Assembly: GCA_018063125.1 (NCBI GenBank)
Contig: JAGOQY010000005.1
Location: forward strand, 1 to 32,864
Source of the DNA: Patescibacteria group bacterium
Lineage (GTDB): Bacteria; Patescibacteriota; Patescibacteriia; 2-12-FULL-60-25
Length of the DNA: 32,864 nucleotides
Direction of reading: 5' to 3'
Shown here: one piece after another, positions 16,150 to 24,380 of the stretch
Numbering within the stretch: the first letter of the stretch is position 1
Layout: every line of letters begins with the position of its first letter
Notes under the pieces: model-generated
The model's database searches: none
The model's input: the letters and a program-made list of their open reading frames with translations, nothing else
Told to the model about the DNA's origin: nothing
Made by a program: the position numbers and the translations under genes

Positions 16150-17079
16150 TTACGCGTGTTCTGACAAGAATCTCTCCGCATCCAACGCCGCCATACATCC
16201 ACTTCCAGCGGCTGTGACCGCCTGACGATAGTGCGGATCCTGAACATCTCCAGAAGCGAAGACTCCGGCGACGTTCGTCTTGGCAGTTCCTGGAACTGTT
16301 TTGATATATCCCTTTTCGTCGAGGTCGAGAACGCCTTTGAAGAGCTGGGTGTTCGGTTCATGACCAATCGCGGCAAACACGCCGTCGATTGGCATCTCGC
16401 GAAGTTCACCCGTCACTGTGTCTTTGAGTTTCACGCCTTGAACCTGTCCGGCTTCGACACCCAGGATCTCTGCGACCTCTGCGTTCCAGATCACTTCGAT
16501 TTTCGGATTCGCGAGAGCGCGTTCCTGCATGATCTTTGACGCCTTGAATGCGTCGCGGCGATGAACGATCGTGACTTTCTCGGCGAAGCGCGTGAGAAAG
16601 TTTGCTTCTTCCATGGCGCTATCTCCTCCACCGACGACGATCACCTTTTTTCCTTTAAAGAAAAATCCATCACAGGTCGCACACGCGGAAACACCTTTTC
16701 CGTAGAGCGCTTTTTCAGATTCCAATCCGATACGGCGAGCGGTTGCGCCCGTTGAAATGATGATGGAATTGGCTTCGTAGATCTTTTCACCGACCGTGAC
16801 CTTGAACGGACGAGCTGAGAAATCGACGGCAGAGACACGTTCCTGAATCACTTCGGTTCCGAAGCGGACGGCCTGCTTCTTGAAATGATCCATGAGATCT
16901 GGACCCAAAATCCCCTCGGGAAATCCCGGGAAGTTTTCGACATCCGTCGTGGTCATGAGCTGTCCGCCGGGTTCAGGACCTTCAAACAGGAGCGGCGACA
17001 AATTCGCACGCGCGGCATATACCGCCGCCGTCCAACCGGCCGGACCTGAGCCAATGATAATGACGTTTCGAACATCCAT
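16150..17079 (-). CDS. trxB: Thioredoxin-disulfide reductase
   Basis: A 309-residue FAD/NADPH enzyme that reduces thioredoxin. It has an N-terminal FAD Rossmann motif ([19 protein letters not shown], Gly10/Gly12/Gly15), redox-active CATC (Cys133 and Cys136), the NADPH-binding motif [20 protein letters not shown], and the C-terminal FAD motif [10 protein letters not shown]. Length is typical (310-320). The ATG at 17079 follows the trxA stop by 1 nt, giving a compact trxA-trxB operon. The longer frame to 17166 overlaps trxA and is not used. No SD is present. Together with TrxA it keeps cytosolic thiols reduced. Confidence 0.96.
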   Translation of the reverse strand: MDVRNVIIIGSGPAGWTAAVYAARANLSPLLFEGPEPGGQLMTTTDVENFPGFPEGILGPDLMDHFKKQAVRFGTEVIQERVSAVDFSARPFKVTVGEKIYEANSIIISTGATARRIGLESEKALYGKGVSACATCDGFFFKGKKVIVVGGGDSAMEEANFLTRFAEKVTIVHRRDAFKASKIMQERALANPKIEVIWNAEVAEILGVEAGQVQGVKLKDTVTGELREMPIDGVFAAIGHEPNTQLFKGVLDLDEKGYIKTVPGTAKTNVAGVFASGDVQDPHYRQAVTAAGSGCMAALDAERFLSEHA

Positions 17080-17080
17080 A

Positions 17081-17404
17081 TCAGGCGAAATACTTTGCGA
17101 GCTTGGACTTGAATTCTTCCTTGGACATCGCGCCCGAGAATTGATCCACCACTTTTCCACCTTCAAAGACGATAAATGTCGGGATGGACATGACGCGATA
17201 GGTCATCGCGGTCTGGCCGCTGTCATCGACGTTGAGTTTGCCGATTTTGAGCTTGGCCGGATCTACCTCGTTCGCCAACTCTTCGATAATCGGAGAGGTC
17301 AGGCGGCACGGTGGGCACCAAGTCGCCCAAAAATCCACGAGAACCGGAGTGGTGGCTTCGAGGACGTCAGATTGAAAATTTTGGTCGGTAAAGGTGTGTT
17401 CCAT
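17081..17404 (-). CDS. trxA: Thioredoxin with WCPPC active site
   Basis: A 107-residue thioredoxin-fold protein without a signal peptide. The active site is FWATWCPPC (Cys30, Cys33), with Pro where classical thioredoxins have Gly (WCGPC). The cis-Pro loop is MSIPTF, followed by [13 protein letters not shown]. Normal thioredoxin length, and the tight link to trxB supports a true thioredoxin partner role, although WCPPC is more common in TlpA/ResA-like reductases. The ATG at 17404 is preferred over the in-frame GTG at 17428. TAAAAT (17417-17412) lies 7 nt before the ATG, fitting the leaderless pattern. An alternative promoter (TTGCCT, 17 nt, TAGTGT at 17453-17425) would give a leader of some 15 nt. 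Confidence 0.93.
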   Translation of the reverse strand: MEHTFTDQNFQSDVLEATTPVLVDFWATWCPPCRLTSPIIEELANEVDPAKLKIGKLNVDDSGQTAMTYRVMSIPTFIVFEGGKVVDQFSGAMSKEEFKSKLAKYFA

Positions 17405-17411
17405 ATCGTTG

Positions 17412-17453
17412 ATTTTACGATCCCACACTACGCCAGCGTGTACGCTGAGGCAA
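17412..17453 (-). promoter_or_regulatory. trxA-trxB promoter region
   Basis: Two overlapping options on the minus strand: TTGCCT (17453-17448), 17 nt, TAGTGT (17430-17425), or the downstream -10 TAAAAT (17417-17412) 7 nt before the ATG. Confidence 0.45.
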
Positions 17454-17518
17454 GCGTTTGACGGGTTTCCGCCGAGACTCCATGCTGGAAATAGAACCTT
17501 TCACTGAAGGAGACACCC

Positions 17519-17860
17519 ATGGCTGCCACCAGTCCGTTTGATGGTCGGCCGTCCGACCCGCCTGAAGTTGACGGCGCGAGACTCAGCTTCGTCCGCTCTG
17601 TTCCGCCTTCCGTTCCGCCGGCTCCCATCTGGATCCTACGGATTATCGCCAGATGCTGGCGCTTCATGAAGCGCCTCGCAGTCGCCATGATCAGCGGTGG
17701 ATTTGGGATCTTGTTCTACATGTTCCTCATCCCCAACGAGAGTCGTCACTTTCAGCCAGATCCCACCCTGTGGGGCTCTGAGGCCCCCTTCATCATCGGG
17801 ATGTTCTTCCTCTTCGCGATCGGCGCGCTCGTCCTCTCGCGGAGCTGGAAACGCTCCTGA
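17519..17860 (+). CDS. Small membrane protein of unknown function
   Basis: A 113-residue protein with a Pro/Ser-rich N-terminal tail (about residues 1-38), an amphipathic basic stretch (IIARCWRFMKRL), and two membrane helices (about residues 53-70 and 90-107) separated by a polar loop (PNESRHFQPDPTLWG). The C-terminus is basic (SRSWKRS), which suggests both ends face the cytoplasm. No family recognised. The start is fixed by a good SD, AAGGAG at 17507-17512, 6 nt before the ATG. It is a single-gene unit divergent from trxA and closed by a strong terminator shared with infB. Function unknown. Confidence 0.75.
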   Translation: MAATSPFDGRPSDPPEVDGARLSFVRSVPPSVPPAPIWILRIIARCWRFMKRLAVAMISGGFGILFYMFLIPNESRHFQPDPTLWGSEAPFIIGMFFLFAIGALVLSRSWKRS

Positions 17861-17861
17861 C

Positions 17862-17902
17862 AAAAACCCCGCCCAAATACTTGGACGGGGCTTTTTCTTT
17901 TT
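17862..17902. terminator. Terminator between convergent genes (17519+ and infB-)
   Basis: CCCCGCCCAA (17867-17876) pairs with TTGGACGGGG (17881-17890) around the loop ATAC. CTTTTTC follows on the plus strand and CAAAAAC precedes it, so both strands are served. Confidence 0.88.
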
Positions 17903-17908
17903 CTGCGA

Positions 17909-19948
17909 TTATCGACCGATGGCGATCTTTCGTTCCTTCACTTCTTCGCTGAAGACCTCGAGACGATCGAGCGCCTGAAGTTTCGTCTTTCCTTTGAACG
18001 AGATTCCGCATTCCTGACCGGCGTGTGTTTCTTTGACGGTCTGTTTGCCACTTTGGAGCGATTCGATCTGGCCCATGCCGATCGGCTCTTCGATTCCTTC
18101 TTCGTTTTTGCGCCAGACACGAATTTTTGCACCAGAAAGAAGCTTTCCTTCTGTCACCTTTCCACCCACGACCATGCGACCAGCTTCCGTGCGGAAGATT
18201 GCCACCGTTTCGAAGCTTCCGAGTGGAGTGATGATGACTTCCGGCGGAACGAGTTCGTTTAATCGGCGAATCACGTCATCGAAGAGTTCGTAAATAATCT
18301 TGTATTCCTTAATCTCAACGTTTTTGTCACGCGCGCGGGAAGACGCCTGTGCCATCGGAACCACGCTAAAGGCGTACACAACGGACGGCTGAGCATTCTC
18401 GGCACGGATCACGTCGGCTTCGGTCACGTTTCCAAGACCCTTTTGAATGACTTCGACAGACACGTCATCCTTCGGAATCTTTTCGAACATGCCGAGAAGC
18501 GCTTCAAGCGAACCGAGTGCGTCACACTTCAAAATAACGTTCAACACTTTGCGGGTCGATTCCTCCCCCTCTTCGGACGTCTTCACCGGCATGGTCTTGG
18601 TGGCCGAAAGCTGGGTCGCGACCTGATGCGCGGTCTTCATCTTCTTCACTTCGAGCGTCTTTGGATCCTTTGGAATTTCGAGAATATCTCCGATCGCCGG
18701 AGCGACTTTAAATCCAAGAACCTTCACCGGCGTTCCTGGCGGAGCCTCATCCAACATTTTTCCCGTCCAATCGCGCATCGCACGAACGCGGCCATAGGCG
18801 GCGCCGGCGATCCCGAGTGCGTCGTTCTTTTTGAGCGTTCCCGTCTGCACGAGCACGGTCGCAACCGGCCCTTCGTTCTTGTCGACGTGGGATTCGATAA
18901 TCGTTCCCACAGCGAGACGATCTGGATTCGCGCGAACGCGATCCGCGTTCAAATCTGCGACGAGGAGGACGATATCGAGAAGCTCATCGATCCCCTGACC
19001 GGTCTTGGCAGAGATTTTCGCAAGCGGAATCGTTCCACCCCAAGCTTCGGTCGTGACACCGGCTTCACCGAGTTCGGCGAGAACGCGATCCACGTCTGCG
19101 TCTGGTTTATCAATCTTGTTGAGCGCAACGATAAACGGAAGTTTCGCGGCCTGGATGATGTTGATCGCTTCCTTGGTCTGCGGTTTCACACCGTCGTCGG
19201 CAGCCACAACGAGAATCGCAACGTCAGCGACCTTCGCACCGCGCGAACGCATGACCGTAAACGCTTCGTGACCTGGCGTGTCGATAAACGTGACTTTGCG
19301 ATCTTTCTTTTCAACCTGATACGCACCGATGTGCTGAGTAATTCCTCCGGCTTCCTTCTCCATCACGTTCGTCGAACGAATCGCGTCGAGTGTCTTGGTT
19401 TTTCCGTGGTCAACGTGACCCATGACCACAACAATCGGCGGACGGGCCACGAGATTTTCTTCCGCCTCGCTTTCAAGGACTTCCTTCATGCGATCAACGG
19501 CGTTCAAGGTCTCCATTCCGTCTTCCTTTTTCTCGGCTTCTGGGCGAGCGGCAAATCCCAGCTCTTCCGCGATGATGGCGGCCGTCTCAAAATCGAGACG
19601 TTCGTTCTGCGACGCCAAAATGCCGGCGCGCATCAATTCCTGAATCACTTTGACGACCGGAAGATTCAAGCGACCCGCCAAATCGCGAACCACGATCTGG
19701 GTCGGGAGTTCGACGTCCTTCTTCGCAACGGGCGCTCCGTTCGCGTCCGTGGCTTTTGGCGCAGAGAGCAAGGAGTCACGCAGACGTTCGCGGCGTTCGT
19801 TCTCCGTCCACTTGCGGAAGATCTTTTCGGCCATCACATCGTCGAGCTTGATGGCTTTGCGACCCACGTCGAATCCGAGCTTCGGAAGTTTGTCCAAAAG
19901 CTCATTCGGTGTGATGCGCAAACGGCGTGCGAGGTCTGAGACGTTCAT
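17909..19948 (-). CDS. infB: Translation initiation factor IF-2
   Basis: A 679-residue GTPase that brings initiator tRNA to the 30S subunit and promotes subunit joining. It has two short IF2_N helical domains (about residues 1-50 and 85-140). The G domain follows: G1 GHVDHGKT (177-184), GGITQHIGAY, DTPGHEAF, NKID and SAKTGQG. Then come beta-barrel domain II, the IF-2 core domain III and the fMet-tRNA-binding C-terminal domain. The long charged N-terminal extension of Enterobacteria is absent, as in compact genomes. The ATG at 19948 is chosen because it starts MNVSDLARRLRITPNELL, a standard IF2_N start, 7 nt after a -10. The open frame upstream to 20206 lies over the divergent gene and is rejected. 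Confidence 0.96.
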   Translation of the reverse strand: MNVSDLARRLRITPNELLDKLPKLGFDVGRKAIKLDDVMAEKIFRKWTENERRERLRDSLLSAPKATDANGAPVAKKDVELPTQIVVRDLAGRLNLPVVKVIQELMRAGILASQNERLDFETAAIIAEELGFAARPEAEKKEDGMETLNAVDRMKEVLESEAEENLVARPPIVVVMGHVDHGKTKTLDAIRSTNVMEKEAGGITQHIGAYQVEKKDRKVTFIDTPGHEAFTVMRSRGAKVADVAILVVAADDGVKPQTKEAINIIQAAKLPFIVALNKIDKPDADVDRVLAELGEAGVTTEAWGGTIPLAKISAKTGQGIDELLDIVLLVADLNADRVRANPDRLAVGTIIESHVDKNEGPVATVLVQTGTLKKNDALGIAGAAYGRVRAMRDWTGKMLDEAPPGTPVKVLGFKVAPAIGDILEIPKDPKTLEVKKMKTAHQVATQLSATKTMPVKTSEEGEESTRKVLNVILKCDALGSLEALLGMFEKIPKDDVSVEVIQKGLGNVTEADVIRAENAQPSVVYAFSVVPMAQASSRARDKNVEIKEYKIIYELFDDVIRRLNELVPPEVIITPLGSFETVAIFRTEAGRMVVGGKVTEGKLLSGAKIRVWRKNEEGIEEPIGMGQIESLQSGKQTVKETHAGQECGISFKGKTKLQALDRLEVFSEEVKERKIAIGR

Positions 19949-19955
19949 GGCCCGA

Positions 19956-19984
19956 ACGGTACGGGATTTCGGCCTTTTCGTCAA
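19956..19984 (-). promoter_or_regulatory. infB promoter
   Basis: On the minus strand: TTGACG (19984-19979), 17 nt, TACCGT (19961-19956), then 7 nt to the ATG. Transcription should start at the A of the start codon. Confidence 0.65.
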
Positions 19985-20020
19985 TTCTGACAGGGTGGTC
20001 CCGGGACCCCCTCGGAGGGC

Positions 20021-20048
20021 TTGCAAAGCTGGAAAAAGAGCGTAGTAT
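20021..20048 (+). promoter_or_regulatory. Promoter of the 20066 gene
   Basis: TTGCAA (20021-20026), 16 nt, TAGTAT (20043-20048). A short leader with SD GGAGG (20056-20060) follows. Divergent from the infB promoter. Confidence 0.55.
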
Positions 20049-20065
20049 CGTCGCCGGAGGAAAAC

Positions 20066-20608
20066 ATGTTCTTTCCCGCGGAAAAAGTCCTCGAAGCGGT
20101 CCGCCAGCGAATCGGCGTCACCGAAGCCGGGCGAGACCTCTTTCGAGAGCTCTTCCCTCCCGGAAGCTGTGTGTACGTAGCACAGCGGCGAGACGACATC
20201 GATCACGCGATCAAGTTCATCCTGTCACTCCCCTCTGCCATCGAGCAGGAGAAGATCTTCGCGAAGCTCCGTGAGGTTTCCACGAAGAAGAACGCCGCAA
20301 TCAGCGACTTTCGATGGTGGAACATCGACCATCGCGAACGCCGCATCTTCGCCACCCTCGAACGCGACGGTCAGACGATCTCGATCTCGTTTCTCTGGAA
20401 CAACGTCCAGAAGAACCGACTCAGCGCCATCGCCCCCAGCTGGGCCGGCGGAAGATGGATCACGGACAAGGAAGCGCCCAAAGGCTACCGATTCGAGTTC
20501 CAGCACGAGGAGTATCACCACACGGTGGCCATGTACGAAAAATGGCTCGCCGAACCCATCCCGCTGACTCCGACGGAAGTCGCCGAGCCGAAGGCCTCCA
20601 CCGGCTGA
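20066..20608 (+). CDS. Hypothetical soluble protein
   Basis: A 180-residue protein with no signal peptide or membrane helix. It is aromatic- and charge-rich (FRWWNIDHRERRIFATLERDG, then FEFQHEEYHHTVAMYEKWL), with a Pro/Thr-rich tail. No family recognised. The start is fixed by SD GGAGG 5 nt before the ATG at 20066. An in-frame start at 20021 would overlap the promoter. By eye, Lys codons favour AAG (8 of 11). It is a single-gene unit with its own promoter and terminator, lying between infB and truB. Function unknown. Confidence 0.75.
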   Translation: MFFPAEKVLEAVRQRIGVTEAGRDLFRELFPPGSCVYVAQRRDDIDHAIKFILSLPSAIEQEKIFAKLREVSTKKNAAISDFRWWNIDHRERRIFATLERDGQTISISFLWNNVQKNRLSAIAPSWAGGRWITDKEAPKGYRFEFQHEEYHHTVAMYEKWLAEPIPLTPTEVAEPKASTG

Positions 20609-20622
20609 CACCTCCCCTCTCC

Positions 20623-20661
20623 ACACCCGATCTCCTCAAGATCGGGTGTTTTCTTTTTTTC
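20623..20661 (+). terminator. Intrinsic terminator before truB
   Basis: ACACCCGATCT (20623-20633) pairs perfectly with AGATCGGGTGT (20639-20649) around CCTCA. TTTCTTTTTTT follows. The truB -10 begins right after the T tract. Confidence 0.92.
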
Positions 20662-20670
20662 TGCTAGGAT
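20662..20670 (+). promoter_or_regulatory. truB extended -10 promoter
   Basis: TG-C-TAGGAT (TG at 20662-20663, -10 at 20665-20670), then 6 nt to the ATG. Predicts a leaderless mRNA. The -35 region lies in the upstream terminator tail. Confidence 0.6.
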
Positions 20671-20676
20671 TCCCCC

Positions 20677-21327
20677 ATGACCGACCGACTTCTCCTGATC
20701 GACAAACCCGTAGGCTGGACCTCGCATGACGTGGTCGCGAAGCTTCGCGGGATTTTGAAGATGAAACGCATTGGACACGCGGGAACGCTCGACCCGTTTG
20801 CGACCGGCCTTCTCGTCATCGGCGTTGGACCCGGGACAAAAGATCTCACCGCGCTCGTGGGCGTTGATAAGACGTACATCGCCACCGCCAGACTTGGCGC
20901 AACGAGTACGACCGAAGATCCGGAAGGCGAAATCACCGAAACCGGAGCCGCGGAAGTTTCTCGGACAGATCTCGAATCCGTTCTCAACACGTTTGTTGGA
21001 ACCTATGAGCAGACTGCTTCCCTCTACAGCGCCAAAAAAGTCGGCGGAAAAAAGCTCTACGATCTGGCGAGGCAGGGACTCGGCGATACGGTGGAACGAC
21101 CCAAAAAGATGGTCACCATTTCGGAGCTGAAGCTCCTCGAATACGCCTGGCCGAATCTGACATTTGAGGTCTCATGTTCTTCAGGAACCTATGTTCGAGC
21201 GCTTGCTCGCGACATCGGAGAAAAGCTGGGAGTCGGCGCGTATCTGACCGCGCTTCGCCGAACACGAATCGGCGATTTTCGAATTGAGGATGCGAAGAAG
21301 CTGGAAGACGTCCGACCTCTAGACTGA
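20677..21327 (+). CDS. truB: tRNA pseudouridine(55) synthase TruB
   Basis: A 216-residue enzyme that makes pseudouridine 55 in the T loop of tRNAs. It begins with [15 protein letters not shown], and the catalytic Asp39 lies in [35 protein letters not shown] and [19 protein letters not shown] are further family motifs. The protein ends soon after the catalytic domain ([13 protein letters not shown]), so the C-terminal PUA domain of E. coli TruB (314 residues) is missing. Such short forms are known in other bacteria. Start by -10 spacing and family alignment. Confidence 0.95.
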   Translation: MTDRLLLIDKPVGWTSHDVVAKLRGILKMKRIGHAGTLDPFATGLLVIGVGPGTKDLTALVGVDKTYIATARLGATSTTEDPEGEITETGAAEVSRTDLESVLNTFVGTYEQTASLYSAKKVGGKKLYDLARQGLGDTVERPKKMVTISELKLLEYAWPNLTFEVSCSSGTYVRALARDIGEKLGVGAYLTALRRTRIGDFRIEDAKKLEDVRPLD

Positions 21328-21520
21328 GGCCCCAAGCCCTGATACCCTCGAAGTACCGACCTCTTATTCCGTTCCGGACCGCGACAGGTGCTCATACAGG
21401 TCGGATCTCTCTCGTTTTTTATCTGGTTTTTGGCCGATTCGACACTCAAAAGAACAGAAGGAGATCCTCCCGACACACGTCGGGAACACCGTCGTAGGTA
21501 TTCCGGGCGAACACTCAAAT
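21328..21520 (+). promoter_or_regulatory. Intergenic region / long leader upstream of rny
   Basis: A gap of 193 nt without a gene. CCGACCT occurs twice (21312-21318, inside the truB end, and 21356-21362) and either copy can pair with AGGTCGG (21398-21404). A T-run follows at 21415-21420, so the second pairing plus the T-run could act as a weak terminator with a long loop. Nearer rny there are GGAGATCCTCC (21460-21470) and CCCGAC/GTCGGG (about 21469-21483). No promoter stands out, no known riboswitch is recognised, and no SD precedes rny. Confidence 0.3.
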
Positions 21521-23056
21521 ATGTTGTACGCCGTCATCGGCATTTTAGCAGGAGGATTTGGAGGATTTTTTGCCGCCCGTTTCATCGCTTCGCAGAAAGC
21601 ACAGAAGATTCAGCAGATCGTGGCCGACGCCGAAGAAAAGGCGAAGCGGCTGGTTTTGGATGCGCAGTCCAAAGAGCAGGACGTTCTTCTGAAGGCCAAG
21701 GATAAAGCCATCAAGATCATCGAAGAAGCTCGCGTCGAAGAGAAGCGCACGAACGAAGAATTGAAGACTCAGCGCGCAGAGCTCAACGCTCGCGAAAACG
21801 AATTCGGGAAGAAGTTGCTTGAGGTGGATGATTCCAAAAAACGCGCCGACGAACTCGTCGTGAAGCTGGAGGAAGACCGAAAGTCGGTTGAAGTTTTGAA
21901 GATGGAGGAATCGAAGAAGCTCGAAGAAGTCGCCAAGCTCACCACCGAACAGGCACTTGGCCGCATGATGAATCTCATCGAGGAACAGCATCAGGAAGTT
22001 CTCATGTCTCGCGTCCGCAAGCTTGAACAGATGGAATCCGAAGAGATCGAACGCAAGGCAAAAAACATCATTGCCGTCGCTATCCAGCGACTTGCCTCGT
22101 CGACGGTTGCGGAGACCACCACAACGCACGTGGAACTTCCGAATGATGAGATGAAGGGACGCATCATCGGTCGTGAGGGACGCAACATCAAAGCCATCGA
22201 GTGGCTCACGGGCTGTGAACTGGTCGTGGATGACACGCCGGGCATGATTACGATTTCGGGGTTCTCCCCCATCCGTCGTCAGGTCACGCGCCGTGCGCTG
22301 GAGAAGTTGATTTCTGATGGTCGTATCCACCCGGGACGCATCGAAGAAACGATTGAAGAAGCCAAACGCGATCTCGCCATTGATATTAAGAAAGCCGGTG
22401 AAGATGCGCTCTATCAGCTCGGGATTTCCATGGCCGGGATTGATCCGAAGCTGATTCAGATCTTGGGCCGCCTCAAGTTCCGCACGTCATACGGACAGAA
22501 CGCACTCATGCACTCCATGGAAGTCGCGAATCTTTCGGCGCTCATGGCCGAAGAACTCAAAGCCGACGTCACGGTCTGCAAAAAGGGCGGATTGTTTCAC
22601 GATGTGGGCAAGGCGGTGGACCACGATATGCAGGGCGGACATCCAGAACTTGGCTATCAGATCATGAAGAAGTTCGGATTCCCAGAAGAGATTTGCTACC
22701 AGTCCATCGGACACCACGAAGACAAACCGAAGACGCTCGAAGCCGTGATCGTGAAGGCGGCAGACGCGATTTCTGGCGCACGTCCGGGAGCACGCAAGGA
22801 CTCGCTGGAGTTCTATGTGAAGCGTTTGGAAGAACTCGAAAAAACAGCGTCCTCATTTGAAGGCGTGGAGAAAGTCTATGCCATTCAGGCTGGTCGTGAA
22901 ATCCGCGTGTTCGTGAATCCGAAAGTCATGGACGACTTTGGCGCGACGAAACTTGCTCGCGACATCGCCAACAAGATTGAAGCGGATCTGAAGTATCCGG
23001 GAGAAGTCCGCGTGACCCTCGTTCGAGAGACGCGCGTTGTGGAATACGCTCGCTAA
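21521..23056 (+). CDS. rny: Ribonuclease Y
   Basis: A 511-residue membrane-anchored endoribonuclease that starts mRNA decay. An N-terminal helix (LYAVIGILAGGFGGFFAARF) is followed by a long Glu/Lys-rich coiled coil (about residues 25-190). The KH domain has GRIIGREGRNIKAIE (213-227). The HD domain has its metal motif at His360-Asp361 (GGLFHDVGKAVDHDM) and SIGHHED. The conserved C-terminal RNase Y domain ends in VRVTLVRETRVVEYAR. Length is typical (about 510-520). The next gene starts on the last base of its stop codon (TAATG), so rny and ymdB are coupled. Confidence 0.97.
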   Translation: MLYAVIGILAGGFGGFFAARFIASQKAQKIQQIVADAEEKAKRLVLDAQSKEQDVLLKAKDKAIKIIEEARVEEKRTNEELKTQRAELNARENEFGKKLLEVDDSKKRADELVVKLEEDRKSVEVLKMEESKKLEEVAKLTTEQALGRMMNLIEEQHQEVLMSRVRKLEQMESEEIERKAKNIIAVAIQRLASSTVAETTTTHVELPNDEMKGRIIGREGRNIKAIEWLTGCELVVDDTPGMITISGFSPIRRQVTRRALEKLISDGRIHPGRIEETIEEAKRDLAIDIKKAGEDALYQLGISMAGIDPKLIQILGRLKFRTSYGQNALMHSMEVANLSALMAEELKADVTVCKKGGLFHDVGKAVDHDMQGGHPELGYQIMKKFGFPEEICYQSIGHHEDKPKTLEAVIVKAADAISGARPGARKDSLEFYVKRLEELEKTASSFEGVEKVYAIQAGREIRVFVNPKVMDDFGATKLARDIANKIEADLKYPGEVRVTLVRETRVVEYAR

Positions 23057-23859
23057 TGTTTACGGTTCTCTTTTTTGGAGATGTCATCGGAGGGTTAGGT
23101 CGCAACGCTCTTGCGATCGCTCTTCCTGATCTCAAAAAAGAACTCTCCCCGGATTTCATCCTCGCCAACGTCGAAAATCTTTCGCATGGTCGTGGGATCT
23201 CCGCAAAAAGCTTGGGAGAGATGGATGCGCTGGGGATCGATGGATACACTTCGGGAAACCACGTCTGGAACAACATCCAAGGACTCACCTGTTTTGAAGA
23301 TCCTCGCTGGAAAGATCGCATTGTTCGCCCCGCAAACGTTCCGCCGACACGTGCTGGCCGTGGAGTCATGACGCTTGAAAAGAACGGGAAGAAACTTGTC
23401 GTCACTAATTTTCTCGGGCGACTGTTCATGCATGAATCGGATGAAGCTTCGAGTCCGTTCCTCGCGTTTGATCGCATCGCCGCAGAATATGCAGACCTCC
23501 CGATCCTTGTAGACCTGCACACGGAGACGACTTCGGAGAAAGAAGCTTTTGGCCATCATGCAGACGGACGAGCGGCCGCGGTTTTTGGCACACATACCCA
23601 CGTTCCAACCGCAGATGAAAAAATTCTCCCCGGCGGAACGGCGTATATCACCGACGTCGGTCGAAATGGGGCCTTGGATTCTGTGGTGGGATTTGAAAAA
23701 ATCTCTGCCCTGGGTCGATTCTTGGATCCAAATACCAAGACCTACGAAATCCCGAAATCGGGAACCGCAGAGATCAATGCCGTCCTCGTGACGATCGACG
23801 AAACGACCCGCCGCGCAACGGCCCTTGACCGAATCCGGAGGTTTGTTGCGGTTTCCTAG
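23056..23859 (+). CDS. ymdB: YmdB-type metallophosphoesterase (2',3'-cyclic nucleotide phosphodiesterase family)
   Basis: A 267-residue calcineurin-like dinuclear metal phosphoesterase of the TIGR00282/YmdB family. Metal ligand motifs are GDVIG (Asp9), NVEN (38-41), GNH (67-69), DLHTE and FGTHTHV. Bacillus YmdB is described as cleaving 2',3'-cAMP, a product of RNA breakdown, which fits its coupling to RNase Y here. The start codon overlaps the rny stop by one base, with no SD. Length is standard for the family. The same gene order occurs in Firmicutes, so the arrangement is conserved rather than new. Confidence 0.93.
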   Translation: MFTVLFFGDVIGGLGRNALAIALPDLKKELSPDFILANVENLSHGRGISAKSLGEMDALGIDGYTSGNHVWNNIQGLTCFEDPRWKDRIVRPANVPPTRAGRGVMTLEKNGKKLVVTNFLGRLFMHESDEASSPFLAFDRIAAEYADLPILVDLHTETTSEKEAFGHHADGRAAAVFGTHTHVPTADEKILPGGTAYITDVGRNGALDSVVGFEKISALGRFLDPNTKTYEIPKSGTAEINAVLVTIDETTRRATALDRIRRFVAVS

Positions 23860-23893
23860 GGGTCCGGAGTATCCTAGAGGCAGACTTAACCCC

Positions 23894-23899
23894 TATTTT
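23894..23899 (+). promoter_or_regulatory. Possible -10 of the HU gene
   Basis: TATTTT ends 7 nt before the ATG at 23907, matching the leaderless pattern. An alternative is TTGCGG (23845-23850), 18 nt, TATCCT (23869-23874), which gives a short leader. Confidence 0.35.
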
Positions 23900-23906
23900 C
23901 CGGCAT

Positions 23907-24269
23907 ATGAATAAAGCCGAATTGATTTCGCACCTTGCCGACACCGTGGGAATTACGAAAAAGCAGGCCGAAGACTCGGTCGAAGCGTTCGTCAACGCGG
24001 TTGTCGATACATTGAAGCGCGGAGGCGAGGTGAATATCGCCGGATTCGGCGCGTTCTCCGCCAAGACCCGCAAAGGTCGCACCGGCGTGAACCCACGCAA
24101 CCCCTCTGAAGCCATTGAGATCCCCTCCATGGTCGTTCCGAAGTTCAAGGCTGGCCGTGGGCTCAAAGAAGCGCTCAAGGTTCTTCCACCGTCCACAAAT
24201 GGCGCAACGCCTGCTCCAACACCGGTGCCCTCGGCTCCGACGGCTCCAGATTCGACGCCAGTCGCATAA
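23907..24269 (+). CDS. hup: HU/IHF family DNA-binding protein with Pro/Ala/Thr tail
   Basis: A 120-residue nucleoid protein. Residues 1-90 are a full HU fold: MNKAELISHLADTVGITKKQ, then FVNAVVDTLKRGGEVNIAGFGAF, the DNA-wrapping arm with GVNPRNPSEAIEIPS, and VVPKFKAGRGLKEAL. The intercalating Pro (RNP) is present. The last 30 residues are a low-complexity Pro/Thr/Ala tail not found in standard 90-residue HU. It has its own strong terminator. It probably compacts and bends the chromosome. HU and IHF cannot be distinguished here, but a single homodimeric HU is most likely. Confidence 0.94.
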   Translation: MNKAELISHLADTVGITKKQAEDSVEAFVNAVVDTLKRGGEVNIAGFGAFSAKTRKGRTGVNPRNPSEAIEIPSMVVPKFKAGRGLKEALKVLPPSTNGATPAPTPVPSAPTAPDSTPVA

Positions 24270-24292
24270 CCTCACAATTTTCTGCACACAAA

Positions 24293-24322
24293 AAACCCTC
24301 CGATTCCCTCGGAGGGTTTGTT
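24293..24322 (+). terminator. Intrinsic terminator after the HU gene
   Basis: AAACCCTCCGA (24293-24303) pairs perfectly with TCGGAGGGTTT (24309-24319) around TTCCC, followed by GTTCTT. Confidence 0.9.
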
Positions 24323-24351
24323 CTTGACGCCGCACGCCCAATCCTGTTCGC

Positions 24352-24376
24352 TATAGCCTTCCCTGTTCGTAGGAGG
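24352..24376 (+). promoter_or_regulatory. Probable -10 and SD of the 24381 gene
   Basis: TATAGC (24352-24357) is a likely -10, with no clear -35. AGGAGG (24371-24376), a perfect SD, lies 4 nt before the ATG. Confidence 0.55.
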
Positions 24377-24380
24377 TCCG

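Noticed and set aside
18443-19939. A 498-codon plus-strand frame
   Set aside because: Antisense to infB, with Arg/His/Asp/Phe-rich composition and no promoter or SD.
21545-22330. A 261-codon minus-strand frame
   Set aside because: Antisense to the rny coiled-coil region; its Leu/Phe runs come from Lys/Glu codons on the other strand.
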